From Candidatus Gastranaerophilales bacterium (GTDB taxonomy: Bacteria > Cyanobacteriota > Vampirovibrionia > Gastranaerophilales > Gastranaerophilaceae), in contig CALUYO010000011.1 of assembly GCA_944325005.1 (NCBI GenBank), positions 1-54,169 of the forward strand: a DNA stretch of 54,169 bases, written 5' to 3'. Of the stretch, positions 1 through 10,500 are shown piece by piece. The notes beneath the pieces are model-generated. The model did no database searches and was not told where the DNA came from. It worked only from the letters and a program-made list of their open reading frames with translations. The position numbers and the translations under genes are program-made. The stretch's first letter is position 1, and the number at the start of each line of letters is the position of its first letter.

Positions 1-677
1 ACGGCCATGGCCCAGAACCAGACATCATCGGCTTTTGGTGCAAGTTCCATAAATAATTCTTCATTCAAAACATCTTTATATAAAGAGTTTGGTGGATACA
101 AAACTCCGCCGACACCTGTCAGAAAGTTCAAGTAAGAAGCCTTTCCTCCCTTTATTTTTTTAGGCCATTTTTTGTAAGGTGCAAGTCCGTTTTTCGTAAA
201 TTTAACTCTGTGTGCTCTGTGACAGATAATACTATTTTTATTTATTTCATAGCTTTTTAGGAGTTTTTTAAGCCAATCTGTCTCATAGTAAATATCGTCA
301 TCGGCAGTTATTATAATATTATTTGGATATTTTTTTAAGGATGGTACAAGTTTTGTGTATGAGCGTAGGTTTTTGTGCCATTCAATTGTTAATCCATTTT
401 CTCTTAACTTCAAAACTTTTTCAGGTATATCTTTTTCAAGATTTGGGAATTGTTCTTCTCCCAGCCATAAAATAACTTTGGCCGGTTTAACTGTCTGAGT
501 TAGAAGGGAATATAAAGTATAGTGAATTTCATACATCCTTTGCGGGAAAGACGTAAGAGAAACTATTAAACCTTCATCATCACCTGTAGTTCCGCTTTGC
601 TTGAAGCCTTCAATCTCTTTGTCCAAAGATTCCTTATCAATAGTCTTAAGCGAACTCTTCTTAAATAGATTAAGCAT
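1..677 (-). CDS. Glycosyltransferase family 2-like protein, C-terminus cut by window edge
   Basis: Reverse-strand reading frame opening at ATG 677 and still open at base 1, so only the first ~225 residues are seen. After a short polar N-terminus it shows a GT-A type pattern: a beta strand (LIVSLTSFPQRM), a second strand (VILWLGEEQF), then an acidic metal-binding motif TADDDIYY near residue 130, as in glycosyltransferases that use nucleotide-sugar donors with a DxD. Similar proteins transfer sugars in surface glycan synthesis; the acceptor here cannot be told. No Shine-Dalgarno precedes the ATG; instead TATTAT sits exactly 6 nt upstream, suggesting a leaderless mRNA. Family call good, specificity unknown. 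Confidence 0.75.
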   Translation of the reverse strand, partial: MLNLFKKSSLKTIDKESLDKEIEGFKQSGTTGDDEGLIVSLTSFPQRMYEIHYTLYSLLTQTVKPAKVILWLGEEQFPNLEKDIPEKVLKLRENGLTIEWHKNLRSYTKLVPSLKKYPNNIIITADDDIYYETDWLKKLLKSYEINKNSIICHRAHRVKFTKNGLAPYKKWPKKIKGGKASYLNFLTGVGGVLYPPNSLYKDVLNEELFMELAPKADDVWFWAMA

Positions 678-683
678 ATTTTT

Positions 684-713
684 ATAATATAATATATAAA
701 AATATATTTGCAA
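684..713 (-). promoter_or_regulatory. Promoter placed directly against the glycosyltransferase start (leaderless)
   Basis: On the minus strand TTGCAA (708-713), an 18-nt spacer, TATTAT (684-689), then 6 nt to the ATG at 677. With the usual distance from -10 box to +1 the transcript would begin at the start codon. The same geometry occurs at several other genes in the window. Confidence 0.45.
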
Positions 714-754
714 GGGGTATTCTTTTATACTAAAATAACTCCGGAGGAAAGAAT

Positions 755-1201
755 ATGGAAATTAAGTCATGGGAAGATTACTTTTTGGACCTCGCGAAAA
801 CCTGTGCAAGCAGATCTAATTGTATAAGAGCACAGGTAGGTGCGGTAATTGTCGGTGATGATAAAAAGATAAAGGCAACAGGGTATAACGGTACTCCATC
901 AAAAGTAGAATCCTGCTATGAACGCGGAGAATGTTATAGAATTAAACATAATATTCCGTCAGGCACAAGATATGAAACCTGCAGGTCAATTCATGCTGAA
1001 CAAAATGCCATAATTCAGGCAGGTCAGGATAGATGTAAAGGTTCTACAATGTACATCTGGGGACATAATTTTATTTGTATTTTGTGTAAAAGATTTATAG
1101 TTCAATCCGGTATAAAAGATGTTGTTTTGAGAAAGGACGAAAACTCTCCTGTTCTCCATGTTACTGTTGATGACATAAGACGTGAACTTGAAGCGGAATA
1201 A
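755..1201 (+). CDS. Deoxycytidylate (dCMP) deaminase family protein
   Basis: 148 aa, strong ribosome binding site (GGAGG) 8 nt before the ATG. Zinc-dependent deaminase fold: HAE at residues 80-82 supplies a zinc ligand and the proton-shuttling Glu; Cys108 and Cys111 (ICILC) are the other two ligands. The usual Pro before the first of these cysteines is Ile, as in some dCMP/ComEB-like relatives. The N-terminal ALDxxCASRSNCIRAQVG-like stretch and GYNGTP are typical of dCMP deaminases, which make dUMP for thymidylate synthesis. Stands alone between the glycosyltransferase (divergent) and the flagellar operon. Confidence 0.88.
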   Translation: MEIKSWEDYFLDLAKTCASRSNCIRAQVGAVIVGDDKKIKATGYNGTPSKVESCYERGECYRIKHNIPSGTRYETCRSIHAEQNAIIQAGQDRCKGSTMYIWGHNFICILCKRFIVQSGIKDVVLRKDENSPVLHVTVDDIRRELEAE

Positions 1202-1372
1202 ATTGCTTTAATTCTTGCTTTTCTAAAAAAAATCATTAAACCCAATAAAGGCAGCTAGTAAATACGGCTTAAATTCGGTTATTTTTCTACTGAGTTTAGA
1301 TGATTTTTTTGTCTGTCCGGTGTATAAATTTAGTAAATATACGATATGATAAATATAGAAAGGCAGGAAATT

Positions 1373-1711
1373 ATGAGCAGTTTTTATCCGCAATACGATC
1401 TGGCAGGCAGAATCCAGCATACAAAACTCGATAGCGGTATCGGTAATATGCCCTCTGCAAGAATGTCGCGTGTGGAAGACAACGCATCTCCTGATTTTAA
1501 ACAGGTAATGTCAGGATTGGTTGAAAATCTTAATACGGAATTGAATGCACCTGATAATTTATTGAAAGACGTAATGTCCGGAAGCGGTAATGTTGATATT
1601 CATGATGTTATGACTGCAATGGCAAAATCCGAAATAAGCATTAATGTTGCAACACAACTTACAGGAAAAGTCATACAGGCGTATGACAAAGTTATGCAGA
1701 TTCAGGTGTAA
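1373..1711 (+). CDS. fliE: Flagellar hook-basal body protein FliE
   Basis: 112 aa from the ATG at 1373, which has AGGCAGG just upstream; an in-frame ATG at 1346 lacks a ribosome site and would place that site inside the gene. The C-terminal half (DIHDVMTAMAKSEISINVA, then a K-x-IQAYDKVMQIQV ending) is the conserved FliE helix-turn-helix that joins the MS ring to the rod. The N-terminal part is lineage-specific. It is the first gene of a tightly packed flagellar cluster (fliE, fliF, FliG-position gene, fliH, flhA), an order shared with many bacteria. Confidence 0.9.
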   Translation: MSSFYPQYDLAGRIQHTKLDSGIGNMPSARMSRVEDNASPDFKQVMSGLVENLNTELNAPDNLLKDVMSGSGNVDIHDVMTAMAKSEISINVATQLTGKVIQAYDKVMQIQV

Positions 1712-1771
1712 AATAAATTAAGATTAGGTAAAGTTATAAACAGACTCGGGCTAAAATTTAGAGGGTAAAGA

Positions 1772-3442
1772 ATGGACTTTTCAAAGATACTGGAGAATAA
1801 ACCTTTACTGTATGGAATAATCGGCGGTGCCGTTTTAATTCTTGCGCTTTTTGTTACTATAGGTATTGTTAGTTCTTCCAAAAGTTCAAGTACCGGAACG
1901 GAAGTTACCGGAGAACCTCTGAAGGCCGATGTTGACTTGCTTACAACGGATAATGCAGGTAAAGCTATAGAAATTCAGGCGCTTCTTGCAAAATATGATA
2001 TTGCGGTCAGCAGAAGGCTTGACGGTACAAAATCTATTCTTTATCTGAAAAAAGGTGATTGTAAAACCGGTAGAAAAGCCTGCTATACAACTGACAGAGA
2101 TTTAGCTCTTATTCAAATTGTTCAAAGCGGACTTATGGATCAAAATGTCGGACTTGAAATTTTTGATAAAGGTGATTTTACTTCTACCAAAGAAGATAAA
2201 AAAATCAGGTTATCAAGAGCTATTAACGGAGAACTTTCAAGACTTATAAGAAGAATTGACGGAGTTGACAATGCATCTGTATTTATTTCTATTCCCGAAC
2301 AGACAATGTTTACCTCTATGCAAAAACCGGTAACTGCCACAGTACAGATTACTCTGGCGAAAGATGCTTCAAAACTTGATCAGTTAAAAGTAAAAGCAAT
2401 CACAAATCTCTTACTTGGAAGTGTTACCGGCTTGACTGCAGAGAATATTGCAATTACAGATACTAACGGAAATACTTACCATAGTATTATGGATGCCGAA
2501 GACGAAATGCTTCAGCGTTTGGAAGAAAACGATAAGTATATGACCGCTAAGGTTAACCAGCAATTAGACAGGCTTATAGGACAGGGAAATTACGTTGCAA
2601 CTGTAAGTACATTTTTGCGTCAGGCTCCTGTTGAAAAATTTACGATAGATTATGACCCGAACAGAAAAGCTTCTGTAACGGAACAAACATTCTCGGAAGG
2701 TTTGGGAGATCAGACGAATGATACTAATAGAAATGTGAATGCAGTAAGTGTATATCTGCCAAACGGCCTGCCAAATGGCTCCTCGGATTCAAGCCAGAAC
2801 AGAAATTATTCACGTACAGCAAGAGAAACTCAGTACGGAGTTACAAAAACCCAAACAAATGAATACATCAAACCGGGTGTTGTTGAAGATATATCTATTG
2901 CGGTAACTCTTGATAGAAATGCGCTTCCTGCAAATACAACCCTTGAAGAGTTAAAAGAATTAATTGCAAAAGCTGCAAGTCCTAAAGTGAACCCTGAAAA
3001 TGTATCAATTGCATTTTCTGATTCAACCGATCCTTATCTTGCTTCTGACAGACCGGCTAATCTTCCTAAACCTGATGAAACCGGTAACCCGTGGTGGCTT
3101 GCAATTGCTCTCAGTGCAATAGGTTTGATAATCGTATTTAAGGCTGTTTCTAATAAAGTTCAGCAAGTTCAGGAAGCTAACAGACGTGAAGTTGAAATGC
3201 TCAGACAAAAAACAGCCCAACAGGAACAGCAGTTGAGTGATATAAGCAACAGGGCAGCCCAATTGACAGAAAGGCAATCTGAACTTGCCCAGGGGCTTGT
3301 TGAGCAGCAGCAAAGAGGCTATATTCAGCAGCAAAATCCTGCACAGCTTGCAGATACACTTTCTAATCTGTCAGCCGAGCTTTCAAATGCGGATGATGAA
3401 GAAGCAGGTGAAAAAATTAAGAGCTGGATAGAACAAGGTTAG
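1772..3442 (+). CDS. fliF: Flagellar MS-ring protein FliF
   Basis: 556 aa, with GAGGG upstream of the start. First membrane segment at about residues 12-34, then the periplasmic ring-building (YscJ/FliF) domains, including the stretch SRAINGELSRLIRRIDGVD and the IPE motif typical of the family. Second membrane segment at ~440-461. What follows is unusual: a Gln/Glu-rich coiled coil (~463-515) separates this segment from the short acidic C-terminal end (KIKSWIEQG) that in other bacteria docks FliG. FliF forms the membrane platform of the flagellar motor and export gate. A T3SS homologue (SctJ) would be half this length, so a flagellum is indicated. Confidence 0.95.
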   Translation: MDFSKILENKPLLYGIIGGAVLILALFVTIGIVSSSKSSSTGTEVTGEPLKADVDLLTTDNAGKAIEIQALLAKYDIAVSRRLDGTKSILYLKKGDCKTGRKACYTTDRDLALIQIVQSGLMDQNVGLEIFDKGDFTSTKEDKKIRLSRAINGELSRLIRRIDGVDNASVFISIPEQTMFTSMQKPVTATVQITLAKDASKLDQLKVKAITNLLLGSVTGLTAENIAITDTNGNTYHSIMDAEDEMLQRLEENDKYMTAKVNQQLDRLIGQGNYVATVSTFLRQAPVEKFTIDYDPNRKASVTEQTFSEGLGDQTNDTNRNVNAVSVYLPNGLPNGSSDSSQNRNYSRTARETQYGVTKTQTNEYIKPGVVEDISIAVTLDRNALPANTTLEELKELIAKAASPKVNPENVSIAFSDSTDPYLASDRPANLPKPDETGNPWWLAIALSAIGLIIVFKAVSNKVQQVQEANRREVEMLRQKTAQQEQQLSDISNRAAQLTERQSELAQGLVEQQQRGYIQQQNPAQLADTLSNLSAELSNADDEEAGEKIKSWIEQG

Positions 3443-3451
3443 ATATATAAT

Positions 3452-4465
3452 ATGATACAAGGATTTGATTATAAAGGTTTTGCACAGAATTTGGCACAGC
3501 AGGCGCTGGAATTAATTCCGCCTGATTTTAACGATAATCAGAAAAATTATGTTGCTAATACATTGTTAAATTTTTCCACTGTTGCAGGCCAGGCTCTTTA
3601 TGATGATGAATCTTTGGGATTTAATCTTGATCAGGCTGTAATGATTACTCAGATTATCGCCGAGTGGTCATTTCATAAGTCTGTTGATTTAATCCGTTCC
3701 GGTATTCCCCAGCAATACTGGGATCCTATTATGCAAAAAATTGCGTTTACTATTTTTGAAATCGCAAAAAATGCATTTCATCAGGGGCTCCCTCAAGATC
3801 AGTGCCTGCAGTTAATAGAACACCATGTTAAAAAGACATGGCTTGACTGTATAGCAGAACTTAAAGATAAAAATTTAATAAACGATGCTTTGATGGAAAA
3901 AGCAGCAAGTCAATCAAATATAGATACAATGATGCAGCAGCAAGCTCAGGCAGAACAAGCACAGGCACAGGCTCAGGGAACTCCGCCGCCGCAGGCCGGT
4001 ATGCCTGTCCCTCAAGGCGGTGCTGCTCCGGCAGGTCCGGTGCCTCTGGGAGCTGATGCTAAAGTTTTAAAATTGGCTACACTTGCAATGCTGTTCCAGA
4101 AAATGAAACAGGAAAAAGTTCAGACTATTTTGAATAAATTTAATCCTGAAGATGCCCAATCTGTTATTAAGTTTATGGGAATGCCTGATTTAGGCTCTAA
4201 AGTTGATGCAGGTGCAGCCCTGAGATGTTTGCAGGAATTTAAGACAAACTTGCCAAAGGCAAGCCAAAATATTACACCTGCAAGAGTGTTAACTAAAATT
4301 CAAAATGTTTCACAATATTTAGATAAATCACAACTGGAACAAACATTAAGACTAGAACGGGCAAAGGTGAAAAAGTTTGTATTCAGCGCTATTGAGGGAG
4401 AATATTATGAAATTTCTCCAAGAGTTGCAAATATTATTGCCACACACCTTGAAGATAGTGTATAA
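3452..4465 (+). CDS. FliG-position flagellar protein, highly divergent
   Basis: 337 aa, lying exactly where fliG sits (between fliF and fliH). Residues 1-155 are helical with no motif I recognise; residues ~161-200 form a Gln/Ala/Pro/Gly-rich linker; residues 203-330 contain amphipathic helices with FliG-like spacing (LATLAMLFQKM, then KFNPEDAQSVIKFMG, then a conserved-looking C-terminal helix bundle). I do not see the classical EHPQ or charged torque-helix motifs, so the name FliG rests on position and weak resemblance. No good ribosome site; AAGG overlaps the end of fliF, so coupled translation is likely. Alternative: a lineage-specific switch or adaptor protein with the true fliG elsewhere. 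Confidence 0.5.
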   Translation: MIQGFDYKGFAQNLAQQALELIPPDFNDNQKNYVANTLLNFSTVAGQALYDDESLGFNLDQAVMITQIIAEWSFHKSVDLIRSGIPQQYWDPIMQKIAFTIFEIAKNAFHQGLPQDQCLQLIEHHVKKTWLDCIAELKDKNLINDALMEKAASQSNIDTMMQQQAQAEQAQAQAQGTPPPQAGMPVPQGGAAPAGPVPLGADAKVLKLATLAMLFQKMKQEKVQTILNKFNPEDAQSVIKFMGMPDLGSKVDAGAALRCLQEFKTNLPKASQNITPARVLTKIQNVSQYLDKSQLEQTLRLERAKVKKFVFSAIEGEYYEISPRVANIIATHLEDSV

Positions 4466-4466
4466 T
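4461..4466 (+). promoter_or_regulatory. Possible internal promoter -10 before fliH
   Basis: A perfect TATAAT ends 10 nt before the fliH ATG (4477), which has no Shine-Dalgarno. This would give fliH-flhA a transcript with a 3-4 nt leader, separate from fliEF. No convincing -35 is seen, as it would lie inside the upstream coding sequence. Confidence 0.25.
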
Positions 4467-4476
4467 ATAGTTAATC

Positions 4477-5172
4477 ATGATTATTAAAAAAAGAGCCGGC
4501 AGACAGGCTGAGGAAATTCAACAACAACAGGTTGAAAAAGAATTTGAAATCAAGGTTGAAGATGAAAAAATTGATCTTTTTAATCTTGATAACATAGATT
4601 TTAAACAGCGTCAGGAACGCAGACGCGGCGACAGGAGAAGAGGTTTTAGAAGAATTGATGACAGAAACCTTGTTTCGCGTGCACGTGAAGAGGCTCAAAA
4701 TATTAAAGAAGCAGCAGCAAAAGAAGGTTATCAGGATGGATTAAATCAGGCTAAGGCAGATCTTGAAGATGTTAAAAATGCAATAACTTCATTCCTTTCT
4801 GCTAAGCAGGAGGTTTTTGAATATATTGCTCCGGATATTCTGGAAATCAGTGTTGATATTGCTAAAAAAATCATTAAAAAAGAATTGCAGCAGGATCCGA
4901 CAATAATTCTCAATAATATTATAGAAATATTAAAGGGGTTATCAAAAGAGGAAACAAAGATAACTTTACGTGTAAACCCGTCTCAGGTATCTTTATTAAA
5001 GGCAGAAATGCCGGATGCGGTAAAAAATGTCGGGCTTGATGCAAAGGTACTTATTGTACCGGATGAAACAATTATGGAAGGCGGTTGCATGGTCACAACT
5101 ACAAACGGTGTGATAGACGCCACGATAGAAACTCAACTGGCGGTAATCAGTGAGGCTCTGAAGGAACTTTAA
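4477..5172 (+). CDS. fliH: Flagellar export stator protein FliH
   Basis: 231 aa. Charged, Gln-rich N-terminus with an Arg-rich stretch (~45-64), a central coiled-coil region containing EEAQNIKEAAAKEGYQDGL (the FliH/YscL A/E-G-x3-G helix zone), and a C-terminal domain ending GGCMVTTTNGVIDATIETQL, which is typical of FliH and the V-ATPase E-like stator fold. FliH regulates the export ATPase FliI and tethers it to the gate; fliI itself is not in this cluster. Its stop codon overlaps the flhA start by one base, indicating translational coupling. Confidence 0.9.
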   Translation: MIIKKRAGRQAEEIQQQQVEKEFEIKVEDEKIDLFNLDNIDFKQRQERRRGDRRRGFRRIDDRNLVSRAREEAQNIKEAAAKEGYQDGLNQAKADLEDVKNAITSFLSAKQEVFEYIAPDILEISVDIAKKIIKKELQQDPTIILNNIIEILKGLSKEETKITLRVNPSQVSLLKAEMPDAVKNVGLDAKVLIVPDETIMEGGCMVTTTNGVIDATIETQLAVISEALKEL

Positions 5173-7283
5173 TGGCACAGGAACAGGCACAAGGAAACGG
5201 GACAAATTTAAGCGAAGTTTTTATGGCAATATTTGTATTATTGCTTATTGTTCTGTTGCTTGTTGAACTTCCGAACTGGGTAGTTAATTTTTGTATAAGC
5301 TTAAATATTGCGCTTGGTGTTGTGCTTTTGATGATTTCTTTATATGTTAAAAAGACTTTGGAACTGGCATCTTTCCCGTCAATTATTCTAATCGGAACAA
5401 TGTTCAGGCTGGTATTGTCAATTGCTTCTACAAGGCTTATTTTATCTAAAGGTGAGGCAGGCGAAGTTATTCACGCATTTGGAACATTCGTAACCGGCGG
5501 AAACATGATTGTAGGCGGTGTAATTTTCCTGATTATTACGGTTGTGCAGTTTATGGTAATTACAAAAGGTGCCGAACGTATCGCAGAAGTTGCGGCACGT
5601 TTTGCATTGGATGCTATGCCCGGTAAACAAATGACAATTGATGCGGACTTTAACGCGGGTTTGATTTCTCCGGAAGAAGCAACGAAAAAGCGTGAAGATT
5701 TGCAGAGAGAATCAAATCTTTTCGGTAGCATGGACGGTGCTATGAAGTTTGTAAAAGGTGATACTATTGCAGGTATTATCATTGTATTAATTAATATTAT
5801 AGGCGGATTGTGTATCGGATGTTTGATGAACCAGATGCCTATAGCAGATGCAGTATCTAAATATACAATCTTAACAATTGGCGACGGACTTGCATCTCAA
5901 CTGCCTTCTCTTTTGATGTCAATTGCTGCCGGTGTATTTATGACCCGTTCTTCAGCTGCTAATTCATTAGGTACTGATGTAACAGGTCAAATTGTAAGCA
6001 AGCCGAATGCTTTATTTTTGGCATCTTTATTTTTGTTATTCCTTGCGATAACAGGTCATACATGGTTCTGGCAGGGGACAGGGCTTCCTTTCCTTCCATT
6101 CTTCCTTTTTGCTGTCGGATTATTTATTGCAGGCTTCTCTACTTTGATTAATGCTGATGTTCAATCTCAGTTAGGTCAGTTGGAAAATGTTCGCCAGAAT
6201 ATGCAGGATCTTGTTAACCCGAACAGAATGTATGAACGTTTGGGGGTTGACGTTTTGAGTTTGCAGGTAGGGTCTAATCTTCTTGTAATTGCCGATCCTG
6301 ATCAGGAAGGGCAGCTTCTTGCAAAGATTGCCGCGTTACGTCAGAGAGTTACTGATGAACTCGGGTACATTCTGCCTAACATAAGAATTATGGATTCATC
6401 TGCACTTGATGCAAATGAATATATGATTTCTATACGCGGCAACACTGTCGCTACAGGGTATGTTTATCCCGGGAAATTAATGGTAATTGCTGATCAATGG
6501 GATGCTATGAAAAAAGAAGTCCCGCAGGATGCTATTATAGGTATTGACCCTACATACCAAACTCAGGCGTACTGGATTTCTCCTGAAGATGCAAAGACTG
6601 CGCGTTCTGTTACAGCAGTTGATTCCACCGACGTTATTGTTACACACTTGCAAGAATGTGTAAGAAAACATGTTGATGAAGTTATGACAAAAACTGATGT
6701 TCTCAAGCTTATGGAGCTTGTTCGTTCTCAGGATCCTACTCTTGTTAATGACCTTGTGCCTACAATTATTTCTACAAGCGATTTGAGAAAAATATTTGTT
6801 AACTTAATCAGAGAAAAAGTTTCTATAAAAGATATTATTTTCGTATTTGAAAGACTTTGCGATTATGCAAGATTTTCAAAAGAACCTGATATTTTATCGG
6901 AACGTTTGAGGGCAGCTCTTGGACGTCAGATCTGTTTGTCTAACGTAGGTGATGACAGAGTTTTGTATGCTCTGACGCTTTCGCCTGAATGGGAAAAAAC
7001 TCTTGATGACAGCTGTCAGAGAACAGAGCTCGGTACAATGTTTCTGTTAAATCCTATGCAAGTTCAGGAACTTATTGAAACCACAGCGACCACATTGATG
7101 AGAGCACATCAGGCTTGCGGTCAGCAGCCTGTAATATTGTGTTCTCCAAGAATAAGACTTCCTTTGTATCAGCTCTTGGAACGTCATATTCCGACAATTG
7201 TTGTTATTTCATATTCTGAGTTGATTACAGATATTAAGGTTGAGGCAATTGATTCTATCGGAGAAACATATGCTGTGGAATAG
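5172..7283 (+). CDS. flhA: Flagellar export gate protein FlhA
   Basis: 703 aa, normal length. N-terminal half has eight hydrophobic segments and the FHIPEP-family signatures RLVLSIASTRLIL, KGDTIAGIIIVLINIIGG and TIGDGLASQLPSLLMS, which line the proton-using export gate. The C-terminal half (from ~residue 350) is the cytosolic domain that forms the nonameric chaperone-docking ring. Start ATG overlaps the fliH stop. Last recognisable flagellar gene of the operon; fliP/Q/R, flhB and fliI are absent from this window and must lie elsewhere if the organism is flagellated. Confidence 0.96.
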   Translation: MAQEQAQGNGTNLSEVFMAIFVLLLIVLLLVELPNWVVNFCISLNIALGVVLLMISLYVKKTLELASFPSIILIGTMFRLVLSIASTRLILSKGEAGEVIHAFGTFVTGGNMIVGGVIFLIITVVQFMVITKGAERIAEVAARFALDAMPGKQMTIDADFNAGLISPEEATKKREDLQRESNLFGSMDGAMKFVKGDTIAGIIIVLINIIGGLCIGCLMNQMPIADAVSKYTILTIGDGLASQLPSLLMSIAAGVFMTRSSAANSLGTDVTGQIVSKPNALFLASLFLLFLAITGHTWFWQGTGLPFLPFFLFAVGLFIAGFSTLINADVQSQLGQLENVRQNMQDLVNPNRMYERLGVDVLSLQVGSNLLVIADPDQEGQLLAKIAALRQRVTDELGYILPNIRIMDSSALDANEYMISIRGNTVATGYVYPGKLMVIADQWDAMKKEVPQDAIIGIDPTYQTQAYWISPEDAKTARSVTAVDSTDVIVTHLQECVRKHVDEVMTKTDVLKLMELVRSQDPTLVNDLVPTIISTSDLRKIFVNLIREKVSIKDIIFVFERLCDYARFSKEPDILSERLRAALGRQICLSNVGDDRVLYALTLSPEWEKTLDDSCQRTELGTMFLLNPMQVQELIETTATTLMRAHQACGQQPVILCSPRIRLPLYQLLERHIPTIVVISYSELITDIKVEAIDSIGETYAVE

Positions 7284-7321
7284 GAGAATATACACTCAGT
7301 AAGTTGTTCAGGTAAAACTTA

Positions 7322-7528
7322 ATGAAAAAATTTATCTTATTTTTAATCTCAATTTATCAGAAAATATCGAAACATACTCCTGCTGTTTGCAGGTTTTATC
7401 CGACCTGTTCTGAATATACACGTCAGGCAATAGAGAAATATGGCGTTATAAAAGGCGGCTGGCTTGGAATAAAAAGAATTTGCAAGTGCCACCCTTACCA
7501 CGAAGGCGGGTATGACCCTGTACCTTGA
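7322..7528 (+). CDS. yidD: Membrane protein insertion efficiency factor YidD
   Basis: 68 aa, full family length. N-terminal amphipathic/hydrophobic helix, then the YidD core: [10 protein letters not shown], a conserved [15 protein letters not shown] stretch and the C-terminal GGYDPVP. YidD assists YidC-mediated membrane insertion and is normally next to rnpA/yidC; here it follows flhA with a 38-nt gap, so it may be read from the flagellar operon. Confidence 0.95.
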   Translation: MKKFILFLISIYQKISKHTPAVCRFYPTCSEYTRQAIEKYGVIKGGWLGIKRICKCHPYHEGGYDPVP

Positions 7529-7577
7529 AATAGATGGTCCATACAGTTGTAAAGAGACTGCAAATGGTAGATAGATT

Positions 7578-10500
7578 TTACTTAACCCATCTAAAGCTTC
7601 TTACATAATCAGAACCGTTAATATCTCCATTAATATCGACTTTGAAGATTCTGTAAATATCTGTTGCATCTTTGATATTCGGAATTTTACTTATTTCTGT
7701 TTGCATAAGTAATTTTTCTTTTGAATCGTTTATGCCCGGGATTGTATTAAGCAAAGTGTTTAAAGATGCATTTTTTATCTTACCGAGTACCGACGTAATA
7801 TTTTTTGAAAGGCTTCCATAAATTTTCATATCGGCAATGGATGTCAAAAGGTTATATGAACCGGTCATATACATATTCAGATCATGACCGTCAGAATATA
7901 TATTAATTTTATCTGCAGTACCGTCAGTAATGTGAATATCTCCCGATATACTGTCGAAGTTTCCGGTTTTTAGAGGTGTTATCAAATCAATAAGACTGTT
8001 GATTGAAAGTCCGGTAAAACCGCCTCTAAGCAGATTGCCTGCTTTTAAAAGATATTCCAGAGATCCGAGTTTCGGCATTCTGCCATCAGCAATCTTGAAT
8101 TCTCCCTCTCCTGATAGTGTTTTAAAGCATTCTTCCTGTGCATCTCCTGTACAGCTTAATTGGAAATTCCCGTTAACAGAGCCGTATACCTGTCCTTTTA
8201 AGTCAAATAAGGCCTCTGACATTATAAGTGCATTTGCTTTATTTAAATTTATATCAAGATTAGTTTTATGACTGTTTAAGTCATGTATAAAATGTCCGTT
8301 AACCGTACCTTCTGCAATATCAAAACGGAAATTTTTAATATCAGCTACTCCATCTTTGCTGAGTTGAAGATTAGTGGTAAAATTATCTGCATTAATGTTC
8401 CTGACTTTAATTTTTCCTGCTTCAATAAATGCTTTCTGTATAACCAGCTGTGATATATCAAAATATTGTGTATCACCGGAACTTATCCCCGGATTTCTTG
8501 ATGCTTCCGCTTCAATGTCTCTGAGAGTGTCGGTAATTTTGTTTATATCAAGAGTTGAGAGTTTTATTTTCACATCTTCTAACACATACGGCGGAATGAG
8601 CTTATTCTTTATTACGGCTTTTATATTTACGTCATTAGTAAAGACAGTACCCTTTGTATTCATTAAAATTTTGTCATTTTTAAAATCAAGATTTACATCT
8701 TTAATTGTAGAATCAAAGAATGGTATATCAATTCCTGTAATATTAAGAAGCCCCTTGATTTTCGGGTTTAATGATGTGCCGTTTAAAATAAGATCCGAGG
8801 TAAATACACCCTGTTTCATAAATGGTTTTCTAAAAATTATATTAAATATCTTAGCATCTGTTGGTGTACTTGTTTTAATTCTGAAATTATCAAATCCTAT
8901 ATTACTGTCTGCCAGAAGCGACAAAGTACCTGATGCGTTGAGCTGGGGTTTAACAAAAGGTTTATTATTCTGCGAAGTTATTATTTTGTCATACTGGAGA
9001 TTGTTAATCTTAACTCTATTCGGGTAGTATGTGCTGTCAACGGTAATTTTTACAGGATTTTCTACATCTCCTATTGATGCACCCATATAGTATAAACTTG
9101 AATTATCCTGAATATTAAGTTCGGATTTTGCATTTAAATTATCAATGCAGCCTCTTGTTTTTGCAGTAACGATTACATCGCCTTTTAATTTTACGGGATA
9201 TACAGAGTTGTTATTCACAAACTGGTCAAAAAATTCCTGTGTAGGTTTTGCATTTATATATAGATTAAAATAAGGATTTTTTTGAACGTTTGTAATCTGT
9301 CCGTTCAAAAATACAGGCATTTCACCGAGTTGTGCGTTAATTTTATTAAGATTAAGCAAATTATTTCTTAAAAGCATATCTCCGCTATGCACTGTAATTT
9401 TTATATGCTTTGGTTTATAAAGCAGGCTTATGTTGTCAAGTCTTGTATAGGCATTAAGATTATTACTGTGAATCCGTGCATTAATATTTATATTACCATT
9501 TAGGAAATCAATATCTTTTAACTGTTTTGCGGTTTCCGGCGGTAGAATAAATTGCAACGCGTTATCGTTAATTAAGTTTAAATCCAGAGAATTTATTTTA
9601 CAAATACCATTTACAACTCTTTGAGGGCTGAACATTTTTGAAATATTCAGTGAAATTCTATAAGGGCTGTTTTTAAATGAACCTTTTAAAAACGGGAGTT
9701 TAAAAGTTGAATTATTAAGTTCAAATGAACTGTTATCGACTATAATAGCACTTTTTGAACCTTTATTTGAATAAACTTTACCTCTTAAGTAAATATTATC
9801 AAAATTTATATTTTGAATATCTCCGTTGTATTTTGCTGTAAAGCTTGTATTAATAGATGCAAAGTCATTTTTATAAGGAATTTTCATATCTGAAGGCAAA
9901 GTGTTCAGTCCATCCCCGAGGTTAAATTTATTTGAAACAATTTTTATATCACAGTTGTTTTCTTTAATCTTTCCTTCAACATTAAGTTCTGATTTGTTAA
10001 TATTTGAAGTGAGCTTAAAATCAGCATCCATATTATTAAAATTTATACTGCCTGATGTGTTTGAAAGCGCTGCAGGAATATCTTTAAGTTTTATGCTGCC
10101 TGCTAAAAGATCAATTTTACCTTTCGCAAAGAGATTTTTATTAAATACAATATTTTTAGGATCTTTGACTTTACCGGTAAGATTGATTTTGAGATTTGCG
10201 GGGCCGCTACCGTTTTCAACAGGTGTTATCAGCTGTTGAATATCTGTGAGCATAGGTGATGTTTTAATGACTTTTAACAGATGTCCTAAATCCTGTCCAT
10301 TTGTCAGGACATCGAAGTTAAGAACTCCGGCAAGACTGCATGTCCCTTTAACGGATAAGTCTTTCCCGTTAAATTTAGCGGTTTTGGTTTGAAACAGTGT
10401 ATTCTGGTCATCAAAATCAAGCGTTCCGGAACCATTTGTCAATACCATATTATGAATATCCAAAAAAGATACTGTTGCATCTTTAAAACGGAATTGCCCC

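Noticed and set aside
1070..1095. dCMP deaminase missing the Pro of the PCxxC zinc motif
   Set aside because: Both Cys ligands and HAE are intact and some relatives also lack the Pro; not unusual enough.
1346..1372. Alternative fliE start at 1346
   Set aside because: The ribosome site lies between this ATG and the one at 1373, so the later start is chosen.
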